DNA of 5,658 nucleotides, taken from Kiritimatiellia bacterium (GTDB lineage Bacteria > Verrucomicrobiota > Kiritimatiellia > RFP12 > UBA3636). The stretch is taken from positions 1 through 5,658 of the forward strand of contig JAFPUX010000595.1 of the NCBI GenBank assembly GCA_017413145.1, in the 5' to 3' direction. Position 1 is the stretch's first letter. Every line of letters begins with the position of its first letter. The translations under genes were made by a program, and so were the position numbers. Under the pieces are notes generated by a model. That model was not told the DNA's origin and searched no databases. It saw only the letters and a program-made list of their open reading frames with translations. This document shows, one piece after another, positions 1-5,194 of this stretch.

Positions 1-1
1 G

Positions 2-352
2 GGCCTCGCCCTGCCCGAAGCGCCCGCGCGCTGGTATTTCTGCACCTACCAGAACCTCGCGCCGGAGCACCTCCCGCTCGCCCGCGCGCTCGCCTTCGGA
101 ACGGCCGCGCTGCCGGTCCTCTACGCCTTCATCGGCCGCGCGAACGGCCTCGCGGCGAACGCCTTCAAGTCGCGCGCCATCCTGTGCGGGCAGGCGGCCT
201 ACTTCCTCGCGATGTTCGCCTCGCTCCGGATCCTGCTCGCGCTGCGCGTCCTGCCGGGCTGGTCGTGGGGCGTCCTCTCCATCGCCTGCGGCATCGTGGC
301 GGCGACCGCCGCGACGACGCTCGGCACGCGCGTCCTGAAGCCGCTGCGCTAG
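2..352 (+). CDS. C-terminal fragment of an integral membrane protein, unrecognised
   Basis: This is an open frame entering from the left edge and ending in TAG at 350-352, leaving 116 visible residues. At least two strongly hydrophobic stretches are seen, one around 'ILCGQAAYFLAMFASLRILLAL' (residues about 60-81) and one around 'WGVLSIACGIVAATAATTLG' (about 90-109). A weaker one lies near 'LARALAFGTAALPVLYAFIG'. The protein ends in the basic tail RVLKPLR. Codons show the strong G/C third-position bias of the genes downstream, which supports this frame over the Arg/Pro-rich shadow frames. The arrangement would suit the last membrane helices of a multi-spanning enzyme or transporter, for example an acyltransferase-3-like protein, but no diagnostic motif is in view and I do not assign a function. 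The start codon lies outside the window. The next gene begins about 50 bases downstream with its own promoter, so the two need not be co-transcribed. Confidence 0.7.
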   Translation, partial: GLALPEAPARWYFCTYQNLAPEHLPLARALAFGTAALPVLYAFIGRANGLAANAFKSRAILCGQAAYFLAMFASLRILLALRVLPGWSWGVLSIACGIVAATAATTLGTRVLKPLR

Positions 353-366
353 GGGCGGCGGCGCCC

Positions 367-396
367 TTGCGGGCCATCCGGCGCCCGTGGTAGACT
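367..396 (+). promoter_or_regulatory. Predicted sigma70-type promoter of the ABC exporter gene, nearly leaderless
   Basis: TTGCGG at 367-372 and TAGACT at 391-396 are separated by 18 bases. A TG one base before the -10 gives an extended -10 look (TGgTAGACT). The same TTGCG/TAGACT pair recurs at 1553-1581 before the secreted operon, which strengthens the call. The -10 ends only 8 bases before the ATG at 405, so transcription would start at or within a base or two of the start codon. No Shine-Dalgarno sequence precedes that ATG, which agrees with a leaderless message. Confidence 0.55.
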
Positions 397-404
397 TCGC
401 CGCC

Positions 405-1454
405 ATGAACGAAATCTTCTCCCGAATCAAGGTGAGCGGCCGGCAGGTCGCGACCGTGGTCGCGTTCGTCGTGGTCGCGTCCGTGGCGCAGATGGCCATC
501 CCGTCGATGCTCGGCGCGATGATCGACAAGGGCGTCGGCGAGGGCCGCGCGGGGCTCGTCGCCGGCATCGCGGTCGCGATGGTCGTGCTCTCCGTGGTCG
601 CCTGCGCGGTGAACATCGCCGCCGCGCGGCTCGCCGCGTCGGTCACGACGAAGTTCTCCGCGGACCTGCGCGCCGAGCTCTTCCACAAGGTGCAGACGTT
701 CTCCGCCGCCGAGATCGACAAGTTCGGCACGGCGTCGCTCATCACGCGCAACACGACGGACGTCACGACGATCCAGACCTTCGCCACGCAGCTCCTGGGC
801 CTCGGGCTGATGGCCCCGCTGATGGCGGCGGTCGGCCTCGCGCTCTCCGTCGCGTTCGCCGGCCGGATCGCGGTCGTGATCGCCGTCGCCGTGCCGGTCC
901 TCATCGTCGTGGTGACGTTCCTCATCGTCCGGGCGAGCAGCTTCTCGATCAAACTGCGCCGGAAGATCGACGACATCAACCGCCTCTTCCTCGAGACGCT
1001 GGAGGGCGTCCGCGTCATCCGCGCCTTCAACCGGCAGGCGCACGAGACCGCCCGCTTCGGCGCGACGAACGACGATACCGCGCGCATCTCCCGCTCCGCC
1101 GTCGCCATCTCCGGCCTGATGATGCCGACGGTCGTGATGCTCTTCGGAGCCACGTCCGTCGGCGCGGCCGCGTGTAGGCGGCTTGCGCCTCCTCCGGCTC
1201 GCAATCCCATCCACGCGGGCATCCCCTCCGGCTCGCAGATTCACGGGACGGCCCTGTCGCGTTCGCGCCATGGCCGCTCCGTATCGCTGCGCCGCCTCCG
1301 TGCTCCCCGCGCGCCCACGCCCGCTGCGCCTTGTCGCCCGCCCCTTGTGGGCGGTCCCGGACGGCAGCGGACGGCACCGCTCCGGTTTGTCGGACAACCT
1401 GCTGTAAATTCAAGTTGTCCGACCGTATTTGATTTCCGATTCCACCGTGTGTGA
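405..1454 (+). CDS. Truncated type I ABC exporter (membrane domain only, probable pseudogene)
   Basis: The first 256 residues match the membrane domain of a homodimer-type ABC exporter that normally carries a C-terminal ATPase on the same chain. Visible are hydrophobic helices near residues 15-40, 50-75, 128-150, 155-177 and 235-256. The family-typical segment 'FGTASLITRNTTDVTTIQ' (R115, N116, D119) and the cytoplasmic loop 'LEGVRVIRAFNRQAHE' (V202-N209) are both present. Resemblance stops abruptly after 'GATSVGAAA', near base 1172, where a sixth helix should follow. The remaining 93 or so residues are Arg/Pro-rich and look like translated non-coding repeat. Walker A, signature and Walker B motifs are absent, so the product cannot hydrolyse ATP by itself. 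Full family members are about 580 residues; this ORF has 349. I chose ATG 405 over an in-frame GTG at 387 because 387 lies within the promoter. An assembly chimera at 1173 is an alternative to a genuine truncation. Confidence 0.75.
   Translation: MNEIFSRIKVSGRQVATVVAFVVVASVAQMAIPSMLGAMIDKGVGEGRAGLVAGIAVAMVVLSVVACAVNIAAARLAASVTTKFSADLRAELFHKVQTFSAAEIDKFGTASLITRNTTDVTTIQTFATQLLGLGLMAPLMAAVGLALSVAFAGRIAVVIAVAVPVLIVVVTFLIVRASSFSIKLRRKIDDINRLFLETLEGVRVIRAFNRQAHETARFGATNDDTARISRSAVAISGLMMPTVVMLFGATSVGAAACRRLAPPPARNPIHAGIPSGSQIHGTALSRSRHGRSVSLRRLRAPRAPTPAAPCRPPLVGGPGRQRTAPLRFVGQPAVNSSCPTVFDFRFHRV
1173..1388 (+). repeat. Candidate interspersed repeat/insertion that interrupts the ABC exporter gene
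   Basis: This stretch starts exactly where ABC exporter homology is lost and reads as low-complexity GC-rich sequence with no convincing gene on either strand. It opens with a small hairpin, AGGCG-GCTTG-CGCCT (1176-1190). It then carries a 13-bp direct repeat, CCTCCGGCTCGCA, at 1191-1203 and 1225-1237 (34-bp period). A second hairpin, CCGCCC-CTTGT-GGGCGG, lies at 1338-1354, followed by a near-repeat GGACGGCAGC/GGACGGCACC at 1359-1378. The mix of short palindromes and direct repeats at a broken gene suggests a dispersed non-coding repeat. I cannot show other copies from this window. No transposase or clear target-site duplication is seen. Confidence 0.4.
1389..1423. repeat. Strong inverted repeat, hairpin-forming
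   Basis: GTCGGACAAC at 1389-1398 is exactly mirrored by GTTGTCCGAC at 1414-1423. Two more pairs inside the arms form if one C-A mismatch is allowed, giving about a 13-bp stem and a 9-base loop. The right arm is followed by CGTATTTGATTT, not a clean T-run, so it is at best a weak terminator for the truncated exporter transcript. It could equally be the end of the inserted repeat or an operator upstream of the secreted operon. Confidence 0.55.
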
Positions 1455-1472
1455 TTGTCAATCGCACCGTGG
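1442..1472. repeat. Imperfect palindrome upstream of the secreted operon
   Basis: The core GATTG-T-CAATC (1453-1463) sits inside longer, imperfect arms, CCACCGTG on the left and CACCGTGG on the right. The whole element spans 31 bases and overlaps the TGA (1452-1454) closing the exporter ORF. It lies about 80 bases upstream of the operon's -35 element, so a regulator site is possible. An A-run follows on the + strand instead of a T-run, so it is not an intrinsic terminator in that direction. Confidence 0.35.
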
Positions 1473-1552
1473 AAAAAGTTTGGTTGCGGGACCGTCCGCG
1501 GCCGCCCACACCCCCATCCCTGACCGAATACCGCCTTGCGCGCACTTTCGCC

Positions 1553-1581
1553 TTGCGCGCGGTGTCGGAATCGTGTAGACT
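1553..1581 (+). promoter_or_regulatory. Predicted sigma70-type promoter of the secreted-protein operon
   Basis: TTGCGC at 1553-1558 and TAGACT at 1576-1581 are separated by 17 bases. The -10 hexamer and the TTGCG core are identical to those of the promoter at 367-396. The -35 lies in the second copy of a 10-bp direct repeat, CCTTGCGCGC (1534-1543 and 1551-1560, 17 bp apart). Transcription would begin near 1588, giving a leader of about 60 bases before ATG 1649. This is the only promoter-like site I see for the four downstream genes. Confidence 0.6.
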
Positions 1582-1597
1582 TTCCACGTGCCGCGCA

Positions 1598-1607
1598 TTT
1601 TGCAAAA
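1598..1607. promoter_or_regulatory. 10-bp perfect palindrome TTTTGCAAAA in the operon leader
   Basis: TTTTGCAAAA is self-complementary and lies about 10-20 bases downstream of the predicted transcription start, in an AT-rich patch of an otherwise GC-rich leader. That position would suit an operator or a transcript feature, but ten bases are not enough to exclude chance. No strong Shine-Dalgarno sequence follows; only a weak GGAA at 1636-1639 precedes the ATG at 1649. Confidence 0.25.
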
Positions 1608-1648
1608 AAGGCGGGCAGGCCGAAGAAAATCGAACGGAACACGAACGA

Positions 1649-2515
1649 ATGACGAACAGAAGAAACCCGATGGCGGTCGCGCTGGCGGCCGTCCTGGCGG
1701 CGGCGGGCGCCGCCGCGGCGGCGAACTTCCCGACCGGGACCCACCTCGTCAAGGGGACGCTGAAGGACTGGCAGAACAAGGTGCTCGCCGCGAGCGCCGA
1801 GGTGACGGTCCAGGCCGTCGACACGAACGGGACGGTCATCGCCTCCACGACGGTGACGGATCCGATGGCGGACGGCTACAACTTCCTGCTGCAGATTCCG
1901 CTCTCCTCGACGGCGACAAGCTCCACGGCCGCCGTCGGCGACCGGCTCAACTGCGTCGTCGTCCAGAGGTCGGGGGTCTCCCTCGCGGTCGATCCGCTCG
2001 ACGTGGGCGAGGCGAACACCGTGTCGACGGTCCGTCTCGCGTTCGTCGACATGAAGAGCTACACGTCGACGAACGGCACGGACCAAACGGTCGACGTCCC
2101 CGCGGAATACGTCGACACGATCGCCCCGTGGATGGAGGCGTACGGGATCCAGGGAGACTACGATCCCTTTGCCGACTACGACGGCGACGGTGCGTCGAAC
2201 TACTTCGAATACCGCGCGGGGACGAATCCCTTCGACGCGACGGACAAGCTCGCGATCACCGCCTACGACGCGCCCGAGGACGCCTCGCATCCACTCCGTT
2301 TCGAGTATGTCGGCGGCCACGTCTACGGCGTCGCCACGACGTTCTCGCTCGTGAATCCCCAGTGGACGACCCAGCCCGTCAAGGAATCCGAAACGGACGC
2401 CGAGCACGAGCAGGTGATGCCGTCCGCCGACGAGGATGACGTGGGCTTGGCGACCATCTACGTCGTGCCCGCGGAAGGCGCGACCAGCCAGTTCTTCAGA
2501 TTGGAGGCGAAGTAA
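1649..2515 (+). CDS. Exported protein with an EF-hand/thrombospondin-3-like calcium-binding loop (operon gene A)
   Basis: The product has 288 residues. Residues 1-25 form a signal peptide: basic NRR, an Ala-rich core, and a likely cut before ANFPTG or NFPTG. Residues about 28-135 look like a beta-sandwich of the carboxypeptidase-regulatory or Ig-like type (GTLKDWQ... DGYNFLLQIPL... VGDRLNCVV). Residues 170-196 hold a calcium-loop motif with D176, D178, D180, G181, N184 and E187 in classical 12-residue EF-hand spacing, followed by AGTNPFDATDKL, as in thrombospondin-3-like or dockerin-like loops of PVC secreted proteins. The final 80 or so residues end in FFRLEAK, resembling tails of similar proteins I recall. 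The frame stays open upstream to 1451, but I chose ATG 1649 because it directly yields the signal peptide and follows the promoter; ATG 1670 is an alternative. The gene heads the putative operon, and its TAA abuts the next ATG. Its function is unknown; export and calcium binding are inferred. Confidence 0.82.
   Translation: MTNRRNPMAVALAAVLAAAGAAAAANFPTGTHLVKGTLKDWQNKVLAASAEVTVQAVDTNGTVIASTTVTDPMADGYNFLLQIPLSSTATSSTAAVGDRLNCVVVQRSGVSLAVDPLDVGEANTVSTVRLAFVDMKSYTSTNGTDQTVDVPAEYVDTIAPWMEAYGIQGDYDPFADYDGDGASNYFEYRAGTNPFDATDKLAITAYDAPEDASHPLRFEYVGGHVYGVATTFSLVNPQWTTQPVKESETDAEHEQVMPSADEDDVGLATIYVVPAEGATSQFFRLEAK
2503..2507 (+). promoter_or_regulatory. Ribosome binding site of gene B, inside the end of gene A
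   Basis: GGAGG lies 8 bases before ATG 2516 and within the last codons of gene A. Since A stops with TAA immediately before that ATG, terminating ribosomes could reinitiate directly, implying translational coupling of A and B. Confidence 0.6.
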
Positions 2516-4249
2516 ATGAAACGTTCGGCTTTTCGACTTTTCGACTTTTCGACTTGTGCGGGCGTCGCCGTTGCGGCGCTGTTCGCCGCGACGGCGAACG
2601 CGTCGCACGTCGCCGAGACGATGACGCTCGAGGCGGGATGGAACGCGATCTACCTCGAATCGACGCCGACGAACGCGGCGTGCGCGGACTTCTTCGCCGG
2701 CGCCCCCGTCGCGCGCGTCGCGTCGTACCATTCGGACGCCTACTCCTCCACGCGCCAGATCGCGGACGACGGGACGGAGATCGCCCAGAAGCCGATCTCC
2801 TACTACGTGTGGGTCCCCGGCGACGAGGAGGCCTCGACGATGACCGCGCTCGCGGGCGGCCGCGTCTATCTGGTCTATGCGACCGCGGACTGGACGTCGG
2901 ACGAGTTCCTCGGCGTCCCCGCGGCGCCGCAGCAGACGTGGCGCGCCACGTCGGGCGACGCCGGCTTCGTGAATCTCGTGGGCGTCTCCGCGGACGCGGA
3001 CGTCGCCGTGACGGCCAGGGCGTATTTCGGCGAAGGGCCCTTCGGCCCGGCGTCGGGGACCGCCTACCGGATCGCCGGAACCGGGACGAGCGCGCCGTCG
3101 TTCCTGTCGATGGGCCTCGGCTCCGGCCAGAAGCTCCAGGGCGGCAAGGCCTACGCCCTCACGGCGGCGAAGGACGGCGACTGGCCGGGCGTGATCGGAT
3201 TCCTGGGTCCGGCGTCCGTCGGTTTCGGCTCCGGCGACTTCGCGAGCGTCACGCTCAAGAACTTCGGCGCGACGAGCCACACGTTCCGCGTGACGATCGT
3301 CGCCTCGGCGGATCCCCGGGAAGAATTCCCCCGCGGCCTGAAGCGTGCGGTGAAGGACGAGCACGGCAACGAATCGTGGACGAACGTGACCGCCGGCGCC
3401 TCCTGGGAGGTCTCGCTTGCGGCGGACGCCCTCGGCACGCAGAAGTTCTCCCTCGACCGCGCGATGCTGGAGGCGGGCAAGACCCACGCCGCCGTGATGC
3501 GGATCGACGATCTGGGCGGAACGCGGATGCGCGTGCGGATCCCCGTGACGATCGACGAAACGCCGGCGGACGAGGCGGCGTTCCCGGTCGGACTCTGGGC
3601 GGGCTTCCTCCAGATGGAGGCGGTCTCGTCGCTCACGAACGAAATGCCGTCCGCCGCGGCCGGGACGCTCAAGATGAACATCCTCGTCCATGTCGACGCC
3701 AACGGCAAGGTGCGGCTCCTGCAGCGCGTCGCCGCCGGCGTCGATTCCGAGAACCGGATGCGGCTCTTCGGCGACTTGGCGTCCGCCAAGGCCGCGTGCG
3801 AGAACCCCCGCCGCCTCTCGACGGTGATGATGAGCGTCGACACGCCGGTCGTCGAGGCGACCGCCGGCCGCGAGACGTTCGGCGACCAGCTGCAGTTCGA
3901 GTGGGTGGTCGACGCCAACGCGAGCGACAATCCCTTCCGCCACGCCTGGCACCCCGACCACGACGGCAAGACGGCCGACTATTCCGGCGAAGTCGCGAGC
4001 GGCGACGACCTCGCCAACTACGTGAACCCCGTGAAGCCCGAGCTCTGGAGCGTGGGCAACGGGCTCTTGCTGTCGTGGCACAAGTATAACGACCCGAACG
4101 AGGACGTCGATTTCGAGCACAACCCCGACGAGACCACCGCGGGCTACGCGACCTGGTCCGTCGGCGGCCTGCTCTCCGGCGGCCAGATCAACTCGATCGG
4201 CGTGTTCTACCTGAAGCGCATCGCCGAAGTCGGGGAGATCGAACCATGA
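2516..4249 (+). CDS. Large exported protein with N-terminal GWN motif and conserved-looking C-terminal domain (operon gene B)
   Basis: The product has 577 residues. A signal peptide covers residues 1-29, with a cut expected after ATANA, so the mature protein starts at SHVAETM. Just after it comes 'LEAGWNAIYLES' (G41-W42-N43), a pattern I recall at the start of PVC exported proteins, in a domain extending to about residue 110. Residues about 235-350 look like an Ig-type beta-sandwich (FASVTLKNFG... AVMRIDD... MRVRIPVTID). Residues about 356-577 form a further domain marked by 'GLWAGFLQMEAVSS', 'ILVHVDANGKVRLLQRV', 'NPFRHAWHPDHDGK' (about 471-484) and 'INSIGVFYLKRI' near the end. No catalytic triad or membrane anchor is evident. 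It follows gene A with no gap and is probably co-translated with it. Residues 5-13 of the signal peptide are encoded by an 8-bp tandem repeat. Molecular function is unknown; a structural or surface role is inferred from context only. Confidence 0.85.
   Translation: MKRSAFRLFDFSTCAGVAVAALFAATANASHVAETMTLEAGWNAIYLESTPTNAACADFFAGAPVARVASYHSDAYSSTRQIADDGTEIAQKPISYYVWVPGDEEASTMTALAGGRVYLVYATADWTSDEFLGVPAAPQQTWRATSGDAGFVNLVGVSADADVAVTARAYFGEGPFGPASGTAYRIAGTGTSAPSFLSMGLGSGQKLQGGKAYALTAAKDGDWPGVIGFLGPASVGFGSGDFASVTLKNFGATSHTFRVTIVASADPREEFPRGLKRAVKDEHGNESWTNVTAGASWEVSLAADALGTQKFSLDRAMLEAGKTHAAVMRIDDLGGTRMRVRIPVTIDETPADEAAFPVGLWAGFLQMEAVSSLTNEMPSAAAGTLKMNILVHVDANGKVRLLQRVAAGVDSENRMRLFGDLASAKAACENPRRLSTVMMSVDTPVVEATAGRETFGDQLQFEWVVDANASDNPFRHAWHPDHDGKTADYSGEVASGDDLANYVNPVKPELWSVGNGLLLSWHKYNDPNEDVDFEHNPDETTAGYATWSVGGLLSGGQINSIGVFYLKRIAEVGEIEP
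2529..2552 (+). repeat. 8-bp tandem repeat, CTTTTCGA x3, inside the signal peptide of gene B
   Basis: Three perfect copies of CTTTTCGA run from 2529 to 2552, followed by a partial CTT. They begin 13 bases after the start codon. Because 8 is not a multiple of 3, gain of one unit shifts into a frame with TGA at 2622-2624. Loss of one unit shifts into an Arg-rich frame that stays open until about 4089. In both cases the normal mature protein would be lost, so this is a possible slippage switch. Confidence 0.75.
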
Positions 4250-4252
4250 ATG

Positions 4253-4267
4253 TTTCCAATGTGGAAA
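4253..4267. repeat. Small inverted repeat just after gene B
   Basis: TTTCCA-ATG-TGGAAA forms a perfect 6-bp stem with a 3-base loop, starting three bases after the TGA of gene B. There is no T-run after it. It opens the AT-rich, repeat-dense B-C gap and resembles the TTGCCAA and ACCAA units that follow. Confidence 0.45.
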
Positions 4268-4338
4268 TGTTGCCAATGACCAATACCAGTGTTGCCAATT
4301 GATAATTGGTAATTGGCACTGGCAACACTGGCAACATT
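4266..4338. repeat. Compound hairpin and short-repeat region between genes B and C
   Basis: The outer arms AATGTTGCCA (4266-4275) and TGGCAACATT (4329-4338) are perfect complements; two further pairs form across one mismatch. Nested inside are CCAGTG (4286-4291) with CACTGG (4317-4322), and CCAATT (4295-4300) with AATTGG (4311-4316). A competing small stem, CCAATT-GAT-AATTGG, spans 4295-4309. The right side contains a 9-bp tandem: CACTGGCAA at 4317-4325 and 4326-4334, then the diverged CATTACCAA at 4335-4343. No U-run follows, so I do not call a terminator. An RNA stability, processing or attenuation role inside the operon is possible. The gap is strikingly AT-rich compared with the genes around it. 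Confidence 0.55.
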
Positions 4339-4354
4339 ACCAACCATCAAGCCA

Positions 4355-4360
4355 AAAGGA
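4355..4360 (+). promoter_or_regulatory. Ribosome binding site of gene C
   Basis: AAAGGA ends 8 bases before ATG 4369. It selects this start over in-frame TTG 4306, which would translate the repeat region and put a non-signal-like stretch before the signal peptide. Confidence 0.55.
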
Positions 4361-4368
4361 ATCGAAAC

Positions 4369-5169
4369 ATGAAGAAATCATTTCTCTTTGCAATGACGGT
4401 GGCGATCATCGCCGCGACAACGGCGAACGCCGCGGTGCCGGAGGTGCTCACCTATCGCGGGCAGCTCACGCGCACGGGCGGGTTCGCCGCGGAAGGCGAG
4501 AACCTCGCGCTCACGTTCAAGATTTACGACAGCGCGGCGCCGGCGACCGCGCTCTGGGGCCGGACGGTCATCGCGTCGGTGGACAGCAATGGCGTCTTCT
4601 ACGCGGAACTCAAGGATGACAACGGCTCGGCGGTGCAGGGCGCGACCTACACGGCGCTCGTCGACGCGGTCGCCGCCGCCAAGGGCGCGGTCGAGGTCGG
4701 CCTCACGCCGCCCGGCGCGGGCGAGATTTCGCCGCGCCAGACGCTCACCACGGGCGTCCGCGCCGCGCGCGCGGCGCGCACCAAGGCGGTGGACGTCTTC
4801 TACGCGCAGAACCGCGTGATGGCCGGGCAGGCGGCGATCGACGAGCTGGCCGTCGATTCGGTCACCGTGACGAACGGCGCGGCGCAGCTGCCGCCCGTCT
4901 GCTATCTCGCGCCGGTCGCGGAGCAGTCGCTCGGCGGCGGCGCCGGCACGGTGACGATCAAGGGCCTATCGCCCGCCCGCGCGGCCTCTCCCTTCGCGCC
5001 GGCTTCGAGCGGCAGCTACACGACCGCCGCCGCCTCGTGCGACATGGCGCTCACCTACGAGAACGACGAAGGCGCCTTCTCGGTGCTGCTGCCCAAGGGC
5101 TGCCAGATCCAGGGCTCCTCGGACTCCGCCCGCACGGTCAATGCGACTGCCTTCGGCACCGCCCGTTGA
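4369..5169 (+). CDS. Exported protein with N-terminal YRGQL...SPRQTL domain (operon gene C)
   Basis: The product has 266 residues. Residues 1-21 are a clear signal peptide (MKK start, hydrophobic core, cut after TTANA). The mature N-terminus reads VPEVLTYRGQL, continues with 'LTFKIYDSAAPATALWG' (F50, Y53, D54, W63), 'SNGVFYAEL', and ends in 'ISPRQTL' (residues 120-126) followed by an Ala/Arg-rich segment. This order matches a domain I know from many bacterial exported proteins: (V)P..L.Y.G.L, F.iYd, lWg, nG.F...L, then E.SPRq.L and an Ala-rich exit. In those proteins it precedes variable C-terminal regions, sometimes fibre-like ones. Here residues about 150-266 form a unique tail with three Cys and no recognised motif. 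The length suits a stand-alone secreted subunit. Third in the putative operon, it is separated from B by the repeat-rich gap. A structural surface role is inferred; no enzymatic residues are seen. Confidence 0.83.
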   Translation: MKKSFLFAMTVAIIAATTANAAVPEVLTYRGQLTRTGGFAAEGENLALTFKIYDSAAPATALWGRTVIASVDSNGVFYAELKDDNGSAVQGATYTALVDAVAAAKGAVEVGLTPPGAGEISPRQTLTTGVRAARAARTKAVDVFYAQNRVMAGQAAIDELAVDSVTVTNGAAQLPPVCYLAPVAEQSLGGGAGTVTIKGLSPARAASPFAPASSGSYTTAAASCDMALTYENDEGAFSVLLPKGCQIQGSSDSARTVNATAFGTAR

Positions 5170-5180
5170 AAAGTTGAAAG
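5165..5180 (+). repeat. 8-bp tandem repeat x2 across the gene C stop codon
   Basis: GTTGAAAA (5165-5172) is followed by GTTGAAAG (5173-5180), then a decayed GTGAAGGAA. The TGA of gene C (5167-5169) lies in the first unit, and the ribosome binding site of gene D grows out of the last. Read on the other strand the unit is TTTTCAAC, one base different from the TTTTCGAC phase of the repeat in gene B's signal peptide. Confidence 0.5.
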
Positions 5181-5182
5181 GT

Positions 5183-5188
5183 GAAGGA
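5183..5188 (+). promoter_or_regulatory. Ribosome binding site of gene D
   Basis: GAAGGA ends 6 bases before ATG 5195, and AAAGG lies just upstream at 5177-5181. It supports this start codon, which is followed directly by a signal peptide. Confidence 0.5.
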
Positions 5189-5194
5189 ATAGCC

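Noticed and set aside
165..1397. Long minus-strand frame opposite the ABC exporter gene
   Set aside because: It is low-complexity Arg/Asp/Glu/His-rich translation, and the opposite strand encodes a recognisable ABC membrane domain.
1451..1648. N-terminal extension of gene A from GTG 1451
   Set aside because: It would run through the predicted promoter and an imperfect palindrome, and would bury the signal peptide 66 residues inside the protein.
2554..4089. Long + strand frame within gene B in another phase
   Set aside because: It is Arg-rich shadow translation with no start context. It matters only as the frame entered if one 8-bp unit of the repeat in gene B is lost.
1241..4276. About 1,011-codon open frame on the minus strand opposite genes A and B
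   Set aside because: It is rich in Arg, Gly, Asp, His and Val with no domain pattern, as expected of the complement of GC-rich genes. The + strand genes have signal peptides, ribosome binding sites and recognisable motifs.
4266..4338. Intrinsic terminator between genes B and C
   Set aside because: The hairpin is followed by ACCAACCATC with no T-run, and gene C has no separate promoter that I can see.
4250..4345. CRISPR-like array in the B-C gap
   Set aside because: The units are only 7-9 bp, partly in opposite orientations and without spacers of regular length.
4759..4778. 20-bp perfect palindrome made only of G and C within gene C
   Set aside because: It encodes the Arg/Ala run typical of this domain's exit segment, and alternating CGCG sequence readily gives palindromes by composition alone.
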